Positions 18,106 through 25,507 of a DNA stretch of 29,070 bases are shown here, piece by piece. The position numbers were made by a program, and so were the translations under genes. How positions within the stretch are numbered: the stretch's first letter is position 1; the number at the start of each line of letters is the position of its first letter. The DNA is taken from positions 1 to 29,070 of the forward strand of contig CAJWBY010000040.1 of the NCBI GenBank assembly GCA_913020705.1, in the 5' to 3' direction. This stretch comes from an uncultured Colwellia sp. (lineage in GTDB: Bacteria > Pseudomonadota > Gammaproteobacteria > Enterobacterales > Alteromonadaceae). The notes below the pieces were generated by a model, which saw only the letters and a program-made list of their open reading frames with translations, made no database searches and had not been told where the DNA came from.

Positions 18106-18150
18106 ATTATAACGAATTGATGGTGTATTTCATCCTTAAAATTTTTAAGG
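18106..18150 (-). promoter_or_regulatory. Predicted gmk promoter with an adjoining 17-bp palindrome
   Basis: On the minus strand a perfect TATAAT -10 hexamer lies at 18106-18111, about 40 bases before the gmk GTG. No good -35 hexamer is found at 16-18 bases. Where the -35 region and upstream should be, a perfect 8-1-8 palindrome occurs (CCTTAAAA-T-TTTTAAGG, 18134-18150). It may be an operator or activator site; no regulator is identified. Confidence 0.45.
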
Positions 18151-18161
18151 AGTTAGTATTA

Positions 18162-18191
18162 AAAAAGCCAGTTCGAGTGGACTGGCTTTTT
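18162..18191 (-). terminator. Rho-independent terminator after kbl-tdh
   Basis: AAAAAGCCAGT (18162-18172) pairs perfectly with ACTGGCTTTTT (18181-18191) around an 8-base loop. Read leftward from tdh the stem ends in TTTTTT; read rightward it ends in TTTTTGTTTG. It lies about 50 bases after the tdh stop and upstream of the gmk promoter. Confidence 0.88.
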
Positions 18192-18242
18192 GTTTGTTAT
18201 GTTCAAAGCTTGTTATAACATCATTGAGAGTAAACGAAAAAT

Positions 18243-19271
18243 CTAGTTATCCCAGCTTAAAATAACTTTCCCAGATTGACCCGAACGCATAATGTCAAAT
18301 CCTTGTTGAAAGTCATCAATATTAAAATGATGAGTAATAATGGGTGACAAATCTAAGCCTGACTGAATTAAACTTGCCATTTTATACCAAGTTTCAAACA
18401 TCTCACGGCCATAAATGCCTTTAATGGTTAAACCTTTGAAGATAATTTGGCTCCAATCAATTGCCATGTCTTTACCTGGAATACCTAACATGGCAATTTT
18501 TCCGCCGTTGTTCATATTCTCTAACATTGAAGTGAAAGCCATCGGTACACCTGACATTTCCATACCAACGTCAAAGCCTTCTGTCATGCCTAAGTCAGCC
18601 ATAACATCGGTTAAGTTTTCTTTACTCACATTTACCGCACGAGTAGCACCCATTTTTCGGGCTAAATCCAAGCGATATTCATTAATGTCAGTAATAACTA
18701 CGTGGCGCGCACCAACATGCTTGGCCACTGCAGCAGCCATTATCCCAATAGGACCGGCTCCAGTTATAAGAACATCTTCACCGACTAAATCAAAAGATAA
18801 TGCGGTATGAACAGCATTACCAAAAGGGTCAAATATCGCTGCTAAATCATCAGAAATTTCATCAGGTAATTTGAAAGCATTATAAGCTGGTATCACTAAG
18901 TATTCGGCAAATGAACCTTCGCGGTCTACGCCAACCCCAACGGTATTGCGACATAAGTGAGTACGACCACCACGACAGTTTCTGCAGTGACCACAAGTAA
19001 TATGACCTTCTCCAGAAACACGATCGCCTAAGGAAAAGCCTTTTACTTCTTGACCAATACCAACGACTTCACCCGCATATTCATGACCAACTACCATAGG
19101 AACAGGAATGGTTTTCTGTGCCCAATCATCCCAATTATAAATATGAATATCAGTACCACAAATAGCCGTTTTTTTGATTTTTATTAATAAATCGTTATGA
19201 CCTAATTGTGGCTTTTCACTATCGGTCATCCAAATGCCCGGTTCAGCTTTTAATTTTGCTAATGCTTTCAT
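18243..19271 (-). CDS. tdh: L-threonine 3-dehydrogenase
   Basis: Zinc-dependent, NAD+-linked oxidation of L-threonine to 2-amino-3-oxobutanoate, the first step of threonine degradation with Kbl. From the ATG at 19271 the protein has 342 residues (E. coli 341) and aligns from [17 protein letters not shown] onward. Catalytic-zinc residues C38, H63 and E64 and the structural-zinc cysteines C93, C96, C99 and C107 occupy the E. coli positions. The Rossmann motif is [18 protein letters not shown]. The upstream in-frame start at 19295 would overlap kbl and add eight residues absent from E. coli. The ATG at 19271 has AAGGA six bases upstream, so it is preferred. The gene follows kbl by 16 bases, and a strong intrinsic terminator follows it. 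Confidence 0.97.
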   Translation of the reverse strand: MKALAKLKAEPGIWMTDSEKPQLGHNDLLIKIKKTAICGTDIHIYNWDDWAQKTIPVPMVVGHEYAGEVVGIGQEVKGFSLGDRVSGEGHITCGHCRNCRGGRTHLCRNTVGVGVDREGSFAEYLVIPAYNAFKLPDEISDDLAAIFDPFGNAVHTALSFDLVGEDVLITGAGPIGIMAAAVAKHVGARHVVITDINEYRLDLARKMGATRAVNVSKENLTDVMADLGMTEGFDVGMEMSGVPMAFTSMLENMNNGGKIAMLGIPGKDMAIDWSQIIFKGLTIKGIYGREMFETWYKMASLIQSGLDLSPIITHHFNIDDFQQGFDIMRSGQSGKVILSWDN

Positions 19272-19287
19272 CGTGTTTCCTTCAACC

Positions 19288-20499
19288 TTAGTCAATAATA
19301 TTCATTTCTTTGCCAATACGAATAAAGGCTGAAATGGCTTTATCAAGTTGCTCTTTAGTATGAGCTGCTGAAATTTGAGTACGAATACGCGCTTGGCCTT
19401 TTGGTACAACAGGGAATGAGAACCCGATCACATAAATGCCTTCAGCTAAAAGTCGGCTCGCCATTTCGCTTGCTACTTTTGCATCACCTAACATCACAGG
19501 AATTATTGCATGATCAGCGCCAGCACAGGTAAAGCCTGCAGATTCCATATTTGTGCGGAAGTAGCTGGCGTTATCTTTTAATGTTTTACGTAAATCGCCG
19601 CCTTCAGCTAATAAATCAATAACGGTGATTGAAGCATTAACAATTGCCGGCGCTAACGAGTTTGAAAATAAGTAAGGACGTGAACGTTGGCGCAACCATT
19701 CAATGGTCTCTTTTTTACCTGAAGTGTAACCGCCTGATGCGCCACCCATCGCTTTGCCTAATGTACCGGTAATAATATCTACGCGACCCATTACTTCACA
19801 ATACTCATGGCTACCACGACCTTCTTCACCAACAAAACCTACGGCGTGAGAATCATCAACCATAACTAAAGCATTATATTTGTCAGCTAAATCACACACA
19901 GCTTTCAAGTTAGCGATAACACCATCCATTGAAAATACGCCATCGGTCGCGATTAATTTAAAACGAGCACCTGCAGCATCAGCCGCAATAAGTTGTTGCT
20001 CTAAATCACTGGCATCGTTATTGGCATAACGGTAACGCTTGGCTTTACATAAACGTACACCATCAATAATCGATGCATGGTTTAAGGAGTCGCTAATAAT
20101 GGCATCTTCAGCATTTAATAAGGTTTCAAACAAGCCAGCATTCGCATCAAAACATGAAGAATAAAGAATGGTATCTTCCATGCCTAAAAATTGGCTTAAT
20201 TTACCTTCTAAAGTCTTGTGGATATCTTGGGTGCCACAGATAAATCTTACTGACGCCATGCCAAAACCGTGCTCGTCTAAACCTGCTTTTGCTGCAGCGA
20301 TAAGGCTAGGATGGTTTGCTAAACCTAAATAATTGTTTGCACAAAAGTTAACAACAGCTTCGCCTGTTGCTACGGCAATATTAGGTTGTTGTGCTGTAGT
20401 AATAATACGTTCGGCTTTATATAAACCGTCTTCTTTAACTTGCTCAATTTGGTCATTTAAATGTGCGTAAAAACTTGCGTTGTTTGAAGGGTCGCTCAC
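19288..20499 (-). CDS. kbl: Glycine C-acetyltransferase (2-amino-3-ketobutyrate CoA ligase)
   Basis: PLP enzyme that cleaves the Tdh product with CoA into glycine and acetyl-CoA. At 403 residues (E. coli 398) it belongs to the alpha-oxoamine synthase family. The PLP lysine is K249 in [10 protein letters not shown]215 and H218 in [11 protein letters not shown]141 in [11 protein letters not shown] and N55 in NNYLGL are in the expected places. The GTG start at 20499 has AAGGA six bases upstream. It is the first gene of kbl-tdh, the same order as in E. coli, and is divergent from a Lrp/AsnC-type regulator. Confidence 0.97.
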   Translation of the reverse strand: MSDPSNNASFYAHLNDQIEQVKEDGLYKAERIITTAQQPNIAVATGEAVVNFCANNYLGLANHPSLIAAAKAGLDEHGFGMASVRFICGTQDIHKTLEGKLSQFLGMEDTILYSSCFDANAGLFETLLNAEDAIISDSLNHASIIDGVRLCKAKRYRYANNDASDLEQQLIAADAAGARFKLIATDGVFSMDGVIANLKAVCDLADKYNALVMVDDSHAVGFVGEEGRGSHEYCEVMGRVDIITGTLGKAMGGASGGYTSGKKETIEWLRQRSRPYLFSNSLAPAIVNASITVIDLLAEGGDLRKTLKDNASYFRTNMESAGFTCAGADHAIIPVMLGDAKVASEMASRLLAEGIYVIGFSFPVVPKGQARIRTQISAAHTKEQLDKAISAFIRIGKEMNIID

Positions 20500-20524
20500 A
20501 ACAATTCCTTATTAATAGATTCGA

Positions 20525-20543
20525 ATAATAATAGTATTATTAT
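20525..20543. promoter_or_regulatory. Perfect 9-1-9 palindrome, candidate operator for the divergent Lrp/AsnC-type regulator
   Basis: ATAATAATA-G-TATTATTAT is a perfect AT-rich dyad overlapping the -10 and spacer of the predicted kbl promoter. Lrp-family proteins bind AT-rich dyads, and E. coli Lrp represses tdh-kbl. Binding by the neighbouring regulator here is an inference. Confidence 0.45.
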
Positions 20544-20553
20544 CCTAGACCAA
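20525..20553 (-). promoter_or_regulatory. Predicted kbl-tdh promoter
   Basis: On the minus strand TTGGTC (-35, 20548-20553) and TATTAT (-10, 20525-20530) are exactly 17 bases apart, 25 bases upstream of the kbl GTG. The -10 matches the consensus at 5/6 and the -35 at 4/6. A palindrome covers the -10 and most of the spacer (separate entry). Confidence 0.5.
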
Positions 20554-20677
20554 CTTTTAAGAAAGTGACACTAGTGATATTAATGCTTGTTTCATTAAGC
20601 AAAATGACATGTAAGGCTGTTAAAATGACTATTATTGGTGTCTAATTGGTTTTTAACCGTGTTGTCGAGTATTTAAC

Positions 20678-21106
20678 GTGATCACAGAAAAAGATGAAGA
20701 GCTGCTTTCTATTTTAAGGTGCAACGCACGAGCTAGCGTTTCCGATATTGCGAGAGCAACAGGAGTTTCACGAACTGCGATACAAAATCGTCTAACAAAA
20801 CTAGAAAATAGTGGCGTAATAAAAGCCTATAGTATTGTATTGGGCAGTGAGTACAGCAATAAATTAATTTCTGCCAATGTATCGCTAAAAGTGAATCCTA
20901 ATCTAAGGCAAAACATTTGCATTGCTTTAAGAAAAATTCACAACATCAGCCATATTTATTCTATTAGCGGTGAATACGATTTATTAGCGACAATTCAAGC
21001 GCAAACATTAGAAAAGTTAAATGAAATTCTTAATATGGTTTGCTCTTTAGAAGGGATCGAGCGGACAAATTCGTCAATTATTCTCGATACGGTTTTTGAA
21101 AAGTAA
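20678..21106 (+). CDS. Lrp/AsnC family transcriptional regulator
   Basis: At 142 residues it is shorter than E. coli Lrp (164) and nearer AsnC in size. The N-terminal winged helix-turn-helix covers about residues 4-50, with the HTH at SVSDIARATGVSRTAIQNRL. A RAM/AsnC ligand-binding domain covers about 65-138, with the conserved ISGEYDLLATIQA strand-turn. Such proteins assemble as dimers to octamers and respond to amino acids. It begins at a GTG with little ribosome-site signal. It is divergent from kbl-tdh with 178 bases between, which makes local control of threonine degradation the natural hypothesis. A dyad in the kbl promoter supports this. The effector is not predictable from the sequence. 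Confidence 0.9.
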   Translation: MITEKDEELLSILRCNARASVSDIARATGVSRTAIQNRLTKLENSGVIKAYSIVLGSEYSNKLISANVSLKVNPNLRQNICIALRKIHNISHIYSISGEYDLLATIQAQTLEKLNEILNMVCSLEGIERTNSSIILDTVFEK

Positions 21107-21119
21107 AATGTTTTTTAGG

Positions 21120-21950
21120 CTATTTCATTGTTCCACGAAGCCACGTGGCAAGGTTTTTTGCTAAAAATTTATTGCGGCTTAATAAAGTATGCCCTTGATT
21201 AACACCTTTAAACACCTGTGTTGTAGATCGGCTATCGCCATTCCAAGAAAATAATTCTTGAGCCGTTAAAAAACTATCGGAATGGTGCGCTGAACTGACG
21301 AAATAAGCAGGAATATCAATCAAGTTTTTATAATTTTCTTTTTCCATATAATCCATTATAGGTGAAAGAATAACAAAGCTATTAACACGCATTTTATCAG
21401 CTATTTGCACTGCCTCATTTACGGCACAACCACTTGCTACAATTGAAATAGGTTGTTCATTACCAATTTTACTACGTAGATAATTATAAGCGTAGAGTAC
21501 ATCTTTCTCCCAATATGATCTTAGCATCGCGACTTCTGCTTGATAGCTAACAATATTCTTTACTTTGTGTTTCATGATTTTGTGAGAGAATAATTCTGAT
21601 GTGCTTTCTCCATAGCCACGAAAATCAATAGCAAGTGCATTAATACCTTGCTCTGCTAATAATTCGCCAAGTACCGAATAGCTTTTACTACTGTGGGAAC
21701 AGTCATGTAGAAGTAAGACTCCAGCCCCTAACGTATCACCTAGATAAAAATTTCCAGATAATGAAAAATCGTCATCAACCGCGAATTTTACGGGATTCGC
21801 AGCAGTGATTTTTTTTACTAATGTTGTATTCTGTTGATTATCAAAAAGGGGGACGGATTCTTGTGCGGATAAAAAAGGCACAATAAAAATAAGGCTAGTT
21901 AAAGCGACTACTCGATTAAATAAACGTTTTTTGTAAATAAATTGACTCAT
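21120..21950 (-). CDS. Exported alpha/beta-hydrolase-like protein with an atypical nucleophile elbow
   Basis: A 276-residue protein with a signal peptide (positive KKRLFNR, then a hydrophobic stretch ending PFLSA, cleavage near 29-31). The fold is recognisable: GVLLLHDCSHSSKSY (oxyanion-loop strand, ~77-91), INALAIDFRGYGES (~103-116), the elbow strand PISIVASGCAVNEA (~167-180), a late acid-loop region AHHSDS (D225) and a terminal VNQGHTLL (H254). The usual G-x-S-x-G is not present; the elbow reads ASGCAV, so the nucleophile would have to be C175 or S173, or the protein may be non-catalytic. It ends 13 bases from the convergent regulator gene and is divergent from waaA. Substrate and role are unknown. 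Confidence 0.75.
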   Translation of the reverse strand: MSQFIYKKRLFNRVVALTSLIFIVPFLSAQESVPLFDNQQNTTLVKKITAANPVKFAVDDDFSLSGNFYLGDTLGAGVLLLHDCSHSSKSYSVLGELLAEQGINALAIDFRGYGESTSELFSHKIMKHKVKNIVSYQAEVAMLRSYWEKDVLYAYNYLRSKIGNEQPISIVASGCAVNEAVQIADKMRVNSFVILSPIMDYMEKENYKNLIDIPAYFVSSAHHSDSFLTAQELFSWNGDSRSTTQVFKGVNQGHTLLSRNKFLAKNLATWLRGTMK

Positions 21951-22031
21951 CTTTTTAGCTACTATTTGATTCCATTCTTATAGTATAGACGATAACAAAC
22001 TCAATCAGTTTTGGGTATTTTTATTGTTTGC

Positions 22032-22060
22032 TTTAACGGGTATATACATAGGTATATAAT
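22032..22060 (+). promoter_or_regulatory. Possible promoter for waaA
   Basis: A perfect TATAAT lies at 22055-22060, 30 bases before the waaA GTG. The best-placed -35 (TTTAAC at 22032-22037, 17-base spacer) is poor, matching 3/6. Confidence 0.4.
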
Positions 22061-22090
22061 ACGCCCATTAACTACTAGAGAGTTTTTTCT

Positions 22091-23392
22091 GTGCGCTATC
22101 AATTTTCCTTGATGTTATATCGACTTGTTTTTCTTTGTTTATTACCCGTTATTTGGTTGTTACTTCTTTTACGTTCAATAAAACAAAATGCTTATAGGCA
22201 GCGTTTAAGTGAGCGTTTTGGTTTTCTACCTAGGGAATTAAAATCAGGTGGAATTATCGTTCATGCGGCGAGTGTCGGCGAAGTTATTGCGCTTAAAAGT
22301 TTCATCTCACAGTTACTTGAGGCTAAGCCCAAAGATGTTATAACCGTAACAACTTTCACTCCTACGGGTTCAGAACAAGTGAGAAAGCTTTTTGGTGATC
22401 GTGTACAACATTGTTATTTACCTATTGATAGTACTTTTTGTGTCGCAGCTTTTTTGAATAAATTGAAACCTCGAGCGATGGTTTTTATGGAAACAGAGTT
22501 GTGGCCAAATTTAATCGCACAAAGCCGTGAACAAGGCCTTAAGCTATTATTAATTAATGCCCGCTTGTCACAAAAATCAATGAACAGTTATCGCAAAATT
22601 TCTTGGTTGATCACTCCCACCATTAATAGTTTTGATAAAGTTCTGTGTCAAAGCCAAGTAAATTATGACAACTTTCTCGCTATGGGTGCTGACGTTTCTC
22701 GTTGTAAAGTATCAGGAAATGTAAAATTCGATATCAGTGTTACTCAAACGATAAAAGAAAAACAGCAAGAGCTTGCTGCTTTTATTGAAGATGAGCGACT
22801 TATTTGGGTTGTTGCCAGTACGCACAAAGGCGATGAAAAAATAGCGTTAACTGCTTTTGCTTCACTTTTAAAAAACTTCCCCGAGTTGTTATTAATTATT
22901 GTTCCGCGTCATCCTGAACGGTTTAATGATGTTGCAATATTATGTCAGGAGCAAGGTTATTCTGTAGCACAACGAAGCACACAAGATACTATTACCCGTG
23001 AGAAACAAATTTGGCTACTTGATAGTTTAGGTGAATTGTTACCCACGTGTGCTTTAGCAAGTGTAGTAACAATGGGAGGTAGTTTCTCAGACATTGGCGG
23101 GCATAATCCACTAGAACCTGCATTATTTAAAAAGCCTATTGTCGTTGGTCCCAATATGAGTAACTTTGTTGAAGTAATGCAGCAACTCATCGCAGAAAAA
23201 GGCATTGTTCAGCTCTCGGATAAAGGTGATTCGGATGATAGAAACATGGCGGATGAGTTATTTCATGAAATCGACGCAATTTTAATGTCAGAAGAAACGC
23301 AGCAAGCACTCGGGGAAAGTGCTCACCGCGTTGTGACTGAGAACCAAGGTGCAAGTCAGCGCACCTTAAAGCAATTATTGAAGTTGTTATAG
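22091..23392 (+). CDS. waaA: 3-deoxy-D-manno-octulosonic acid (Kdo) transferase
   Basis: At 433 residues (E. coli WaaA 425) it transfers Kdo from CMP-Kdo to lipid A precursor at the cytoplasmic face of the inner membrane. The N-terminal hydrophobic segment (~10-28) is the membrane anchor. The catalytic glutamate is E64 in HAASVGEV. The segments TVTTFTPTGSEQV, FMETELWPNL, LINARLSQKS and GNVKFDISVT follow the E. coli enzyme. The CMP-Kdo site VPRHPERF and the GGSFSDIGGHNPLEPA motif are conserved. It starts with a GTG preceded by a weak GAG-type ribosome site. Whether it adds one or two Kdo residues cannot be read from sequence. It ends tail-to-tail with the DUF4198 gene, 15 bases apart; another LPS core gene lies at 27880-28953, beyond the iron operon. 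Confidence 0.96.
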   Translation: MRYQFSLMLYRLVFLCLLPVIWLLLLLRSIKQNAYRQRLSERFGFLPRELKSGGIIVHAASVGEVIALKSFISQLLEAKPKDVITVTTFTPTGSEQVRKLFGDRVQHCYLPIDSTFCVAAFLNKLKPRAMVFMETELWPNLIAQSREQGLKLLLINARLSQKSMNSYRKISWLITPTINSFDKVLCQSQVNYDNFLAMGADVSRCKVSGNVKFDISVTQTIKEKQQELAAFIEDERLIWVVASTHKGDEKIALTAFASLLKNFPELLLIIVPRHPERFNDVAILCQEQGYSVAQRSTQDTITREKQIWLLDSLGELLPTCALASVVTMGGSFSDIGGHNPLEPALFKKPIVVGPNMSNFVEVMQQLIAEKGIVQLSDKGDSDDRNMADELFHEIDAILMSEETQQALGESAHRVVTENQGASQRTLKQLLKLL

Positions 23393-23407
23393 CTGCGACA
23401 TAAATAG

Positions 23408-24214
23408 TTAATTAAGTTGAGCTTCAAACGTTAAAAACACACTGCCCATTTGTTTATCTGCTAAAGCTGATTTTGGTGTATTCTCTTCATGCTCAGCAAC
23501 TAATAAATATCGCCCCGCATGCTGAGGTGTAAAAGTGATTTCGCCTTTTGCATCAGAGAGCAACTTTAACGTTTTTGGGTCATTCCTATAACGAACGCCA
23601 TCAGCGGTAATTTCTACCGAGACATTTTTTTGTGCTTTACCATTGAATAAAAACGCAAATGTTACCTTTTCATTTTCAGCGATGTCAGATGGATGAGTAA
23701 CGGGAACTAACTCAAGTAATTTTCCGTCAGTTTTAAAGTTATTACTCGGTGTATTCATCGTTACATAGCTTTCTACTCTTGAGTAACGATAACTGGTTTG
23801 GACTGCTTTGGCATTTTTTGGTAATTTACCACCACGATCTGCTTTATTAGCCGATAACCTTTTGCGATCACCGTCAATCTCATATGTGGTCATGTAGGCT
23901 GCATTACTGTTATTGGTGATTTTATAAGTTCCTGATTCTTTTAAAAAGTAATCAGCCACACTTTTACGGTGTCCTTTAAAAGTAGATGAAGGTCTCGAAG
24001 TTTTGCCATCAGGCGTCATGATTTTTACAAGATCTGCGCCCATTGCTTTATCAACATTAAAGGTTTCATTTGATGCGGTAATATCAACCATGATCCATTC
24101 GCCATTTTCAGCAGACAAATTAAAGTGTGTCGGTAAAATCCAACGAGAATGAGCGAATGCTTGTGTGCTAATTGCACAGGTTAATGTTAAGGCGATAAGT
24201 TTTTTTAATTTCAT
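23408..24214 (-). CDS. DUF4198 periplasmic protein of a TonB-receptor operon
   Basis: A 268-residue exported protein with a clear signal peptide (MKLKKLIALTLTCAISTQAFA, 1-21). Cleavage would leave histidine as the first mature residue (HSRWILPTHFNL), as in many DUF4198 proteins. The rest is beta-rich; the C-terminal half (~170-265) resembles an Ig-like fold with GEITFTPQHAGRYLLVAEHEE. Family members are commonly linked to metal transport loci; the biochemical role is not established. It is the last gene of the leftward receptor-PepSY-DUF2271-DUF4198 series, 66 bases after DUF2271, and likely shares its Fur-type control. A GGAA ribosome site precedes the ATG. The family call rests on memory of the pattern. 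Confidence 0.82.
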   Translation of the reverse strand: MKLKKLIALTLTCAISTQAFAHSRWILPTHFNLSAENGEWIMVDITASNETFNVDKAMGADLVKIMTPDGKTSRPSSTFKGHRKSVADYFLKESGTYKITNNSNAAYMTTYEIDGDRKRLSANKADRGGKLPKNAKAVQTSYRYSRVESYVTMNTPSNNFKTDGKLLELVPVTHPSDIAENEKVTFAFLFNGKAQKNVSVEITADGVRYRNDPKTLKLLSDAKGEITFTPQHAGRYLLVAEHEENTPKSALADKQMGSVFLTFEAQLN

Positions 24215-24280
24215 AATAAGTATTCCAAATTTGTGTATTTAGTTTTTGAGTTAATTAAGTCAATAAAGTTAATTCAATGA

Positions 24281-24796
24281 TTAAGGCGTGACTGAAAATT
24301 TGATCTCATCAGTTTCATTAGTGGCTGCTAGTGTAAACGTCGATTTTTCTCCATTTAATGAAAAAGGTTGCCGAATAATGGCTCGGCCACCATTTTCTCT
24401 GACCACTTCAATAAATAAGGTATATTTTCCTTTTTTAAGTGATGCTTTTTCATCGTTTTCCGCCAAAAACGACAGAGGGTATTTGCCAGTAATTCTTGTT
24501 GCTGAAGTTATCCCGTCAACAAGTTCAGCATCTTTCTTACCTACTTTTCTCCACCATCGACGAATGTCTTTTAGCCATTTAGCTTGTTCACGCCAAAGTA
24601 AAAGTGTACGTACAGGTTTCCCTTGTGAATTTTCAATCCAACTAGCAACATAAGGTGGATGATACTCACCAAGTTGTTGCTTTAATGTCAGCTCAATATT
24701 CAGCGTTGTTGGTGTCGAGCTATTTGGGTTAGCAACAACGGTAAAATTTATAAAAGTTAGAAAAAAAAGTGTTAAGCCAAGTGTTTTCAATTTCAT
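24281..24796 (-). CDS. DUF2271 periplasmic protein of a TonB-receptor operon
   Basis: A 171-residue exported protein with a signal peptide of about 22 residues (ending FTVVA). The family pattern is seen as YHPPYVASWIEN (~45-56), then RTLLLWREQAKWLKDIRRWW (~63-82) and a later VDGITSATRITGKY segment. The C-terminus is beta-rich. Its function is not established. DUF2271 genes are often found beside PepSY and DUF4198 genes in iron-uptake loci, as here. It follows the PepSY gene by 49 bases and has an AAGGAA ribosome site. The cluster of tryptophans and basic residues could bind a ligand in the periplasm, but that is conjecture. Confidence 0.82.
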   Translation of the reverse strand: MKLKTLGLTLFFLTFINFTVVANPNSSTPTTLNIELTLKQQLGEYHPPYVASWIENSQGKPVRTLLLWREQAKWLKDIRRWWRKVGKKDAELVDGITSATRITGKYPLSFLAENDEKASLKKGKYTLFIEVVRENGGRAIIRQPFSLNGEKSTFTLAATNETDEIKFSVTP

Positions 24797-24845
24797 GCAA
24801 GTTCCTTTATTTGATCACCTAATAAGCGTGATGATGTTAAGTTTA

Positions 24846-25436
24846 TTAAGCCCATAATATTGACGTCATGATCATGGCAACGGTAACAGTTAAACTGACG
24901 GTTAATGTCCGATTAAATCGTCTCTGTGGCATCGCTAAAATAAAACCACTGAGGGCGAAAACAATACAAAGAACGCTGGTTATATCAATAATCCATCCCC
25001 AAAAAATACTGGTGTTTCTTCCTTTATGTAAATCATTCATCAGCGCCCACCACCCATAATCGGTATGTTCAAAAAACAGTTCTCCACTGGCTAAATCGAC
25101 TGTAATGGAGGTGTTTTTTCCTGCTTTTTTAAGGCTGTAAAATAACTCGTCTTCTGTACTTTCGATAACAGCTTTACTTAACGAGACTGATAATTTTTGC
25201 TCTATAAACTCCGACACATTAACAATTTGTTGAGGAGACAAAGGCGGATTCTCAAGAAGCATAAAATCAACTGTTAGTTCCTTTTCATTAATCTCCGCTT
25301 TGTTCTCGCTAAACCACTCTGGATGATTCAACGTAATTCCAGTCACTGAAAAAAAGAGCAATAAAGTCAACAATGCCATCGACACATAAATATGAATGAG
25401 TCGTGAAAAACTCAGAGTGTTTTTGTTTATTTTCAT
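24846..25436 (-). CDS. PepSY-associated transmembrane protein
   Basis: From the ATG at 25436 the protein has 196 residues; an upstream TTG at 25466 would add ten but lies inside a hairpin. Three membrane helices are evident: ~17-37 (IYVSMALLTLLLFFSVTGITL), ~143-168 (IFWGWIIDITSVLCIVFALSGF) and ~178-196. Between the first two lies a periplasmic PepSY-like segment of about 100 residues. The family motif DLHKGRNTS precedes the second helix; this and H15/H38 near the first helix are candidate heme or metal ligands. Related PepSY membrane proteins act in reducing ferric siderophores in the periplasm, so a reductase-linked role with the adjacent receptor is plausible but inferred. Confidence 0.82.
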   Translation of the reverse strand: MKINKNTLSFSRLIHIYVSMALLTLLLFFSVTGITLNHPEWFSENKAEINEKELTVDFMLLENPPLSPQQIVNVSEFIEQKLSVSLSKAVIESTEDELFYSLKKAGKNTSITVDLASGELFFEHTDYGWWALMNDLHKGRNTSIFWGWIIDITSVLCIVFALSGFILAMPQRRFNRTLTVSLTVTVAMIMTSILWA

Positions 25437-25453
25437 AAGAATTTTTAATCTAT

Positions 25454-25487
25454 GCAGAAGTAGCAAATTTGCTTTTGTTACTTCTGC
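25454..25487. repeat. Intercistronic hairpin between receptor and PepSY genes
   Basis: GCAGAAGTAGCAAA (25454-25467) pairs with TTTGTTACTTCTGC (25474-25487) around a 6-base loop, with one unmatched position in 14. It starts 20 bases after the receptor stop. Read in the gene direction the stem is followed by ATAGATTAAAAATTC and not by a T run. It may attenuate or protect the receptor message, giving less of the downstream proteins. Confidence 0.65.
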
Positions 25488-25507
25488 TTTTACTCATTGA
25501 TAATAAT

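Noticed and set aside
18415..18810. 131-codon open frame on the + strand
   Set aside because: Lies wholly antisense to tdh, whose codons and zinc motifs are unambiguous; no ribosome site or family.
22030..22075. Repeated TATATA/GTATAT stretches upstream of waaA as a regulatory repeat
   Set aside because: Short AT-rich similarity expected around a -10 element; no clear dyad or spaced repeat.
24288..24653. 121-codon open frame on the + strand
   Set aside because: Antisense to the DUF2271 gene, which has a signal peptide and ribosome site; the antisense product shows no recognisable features.
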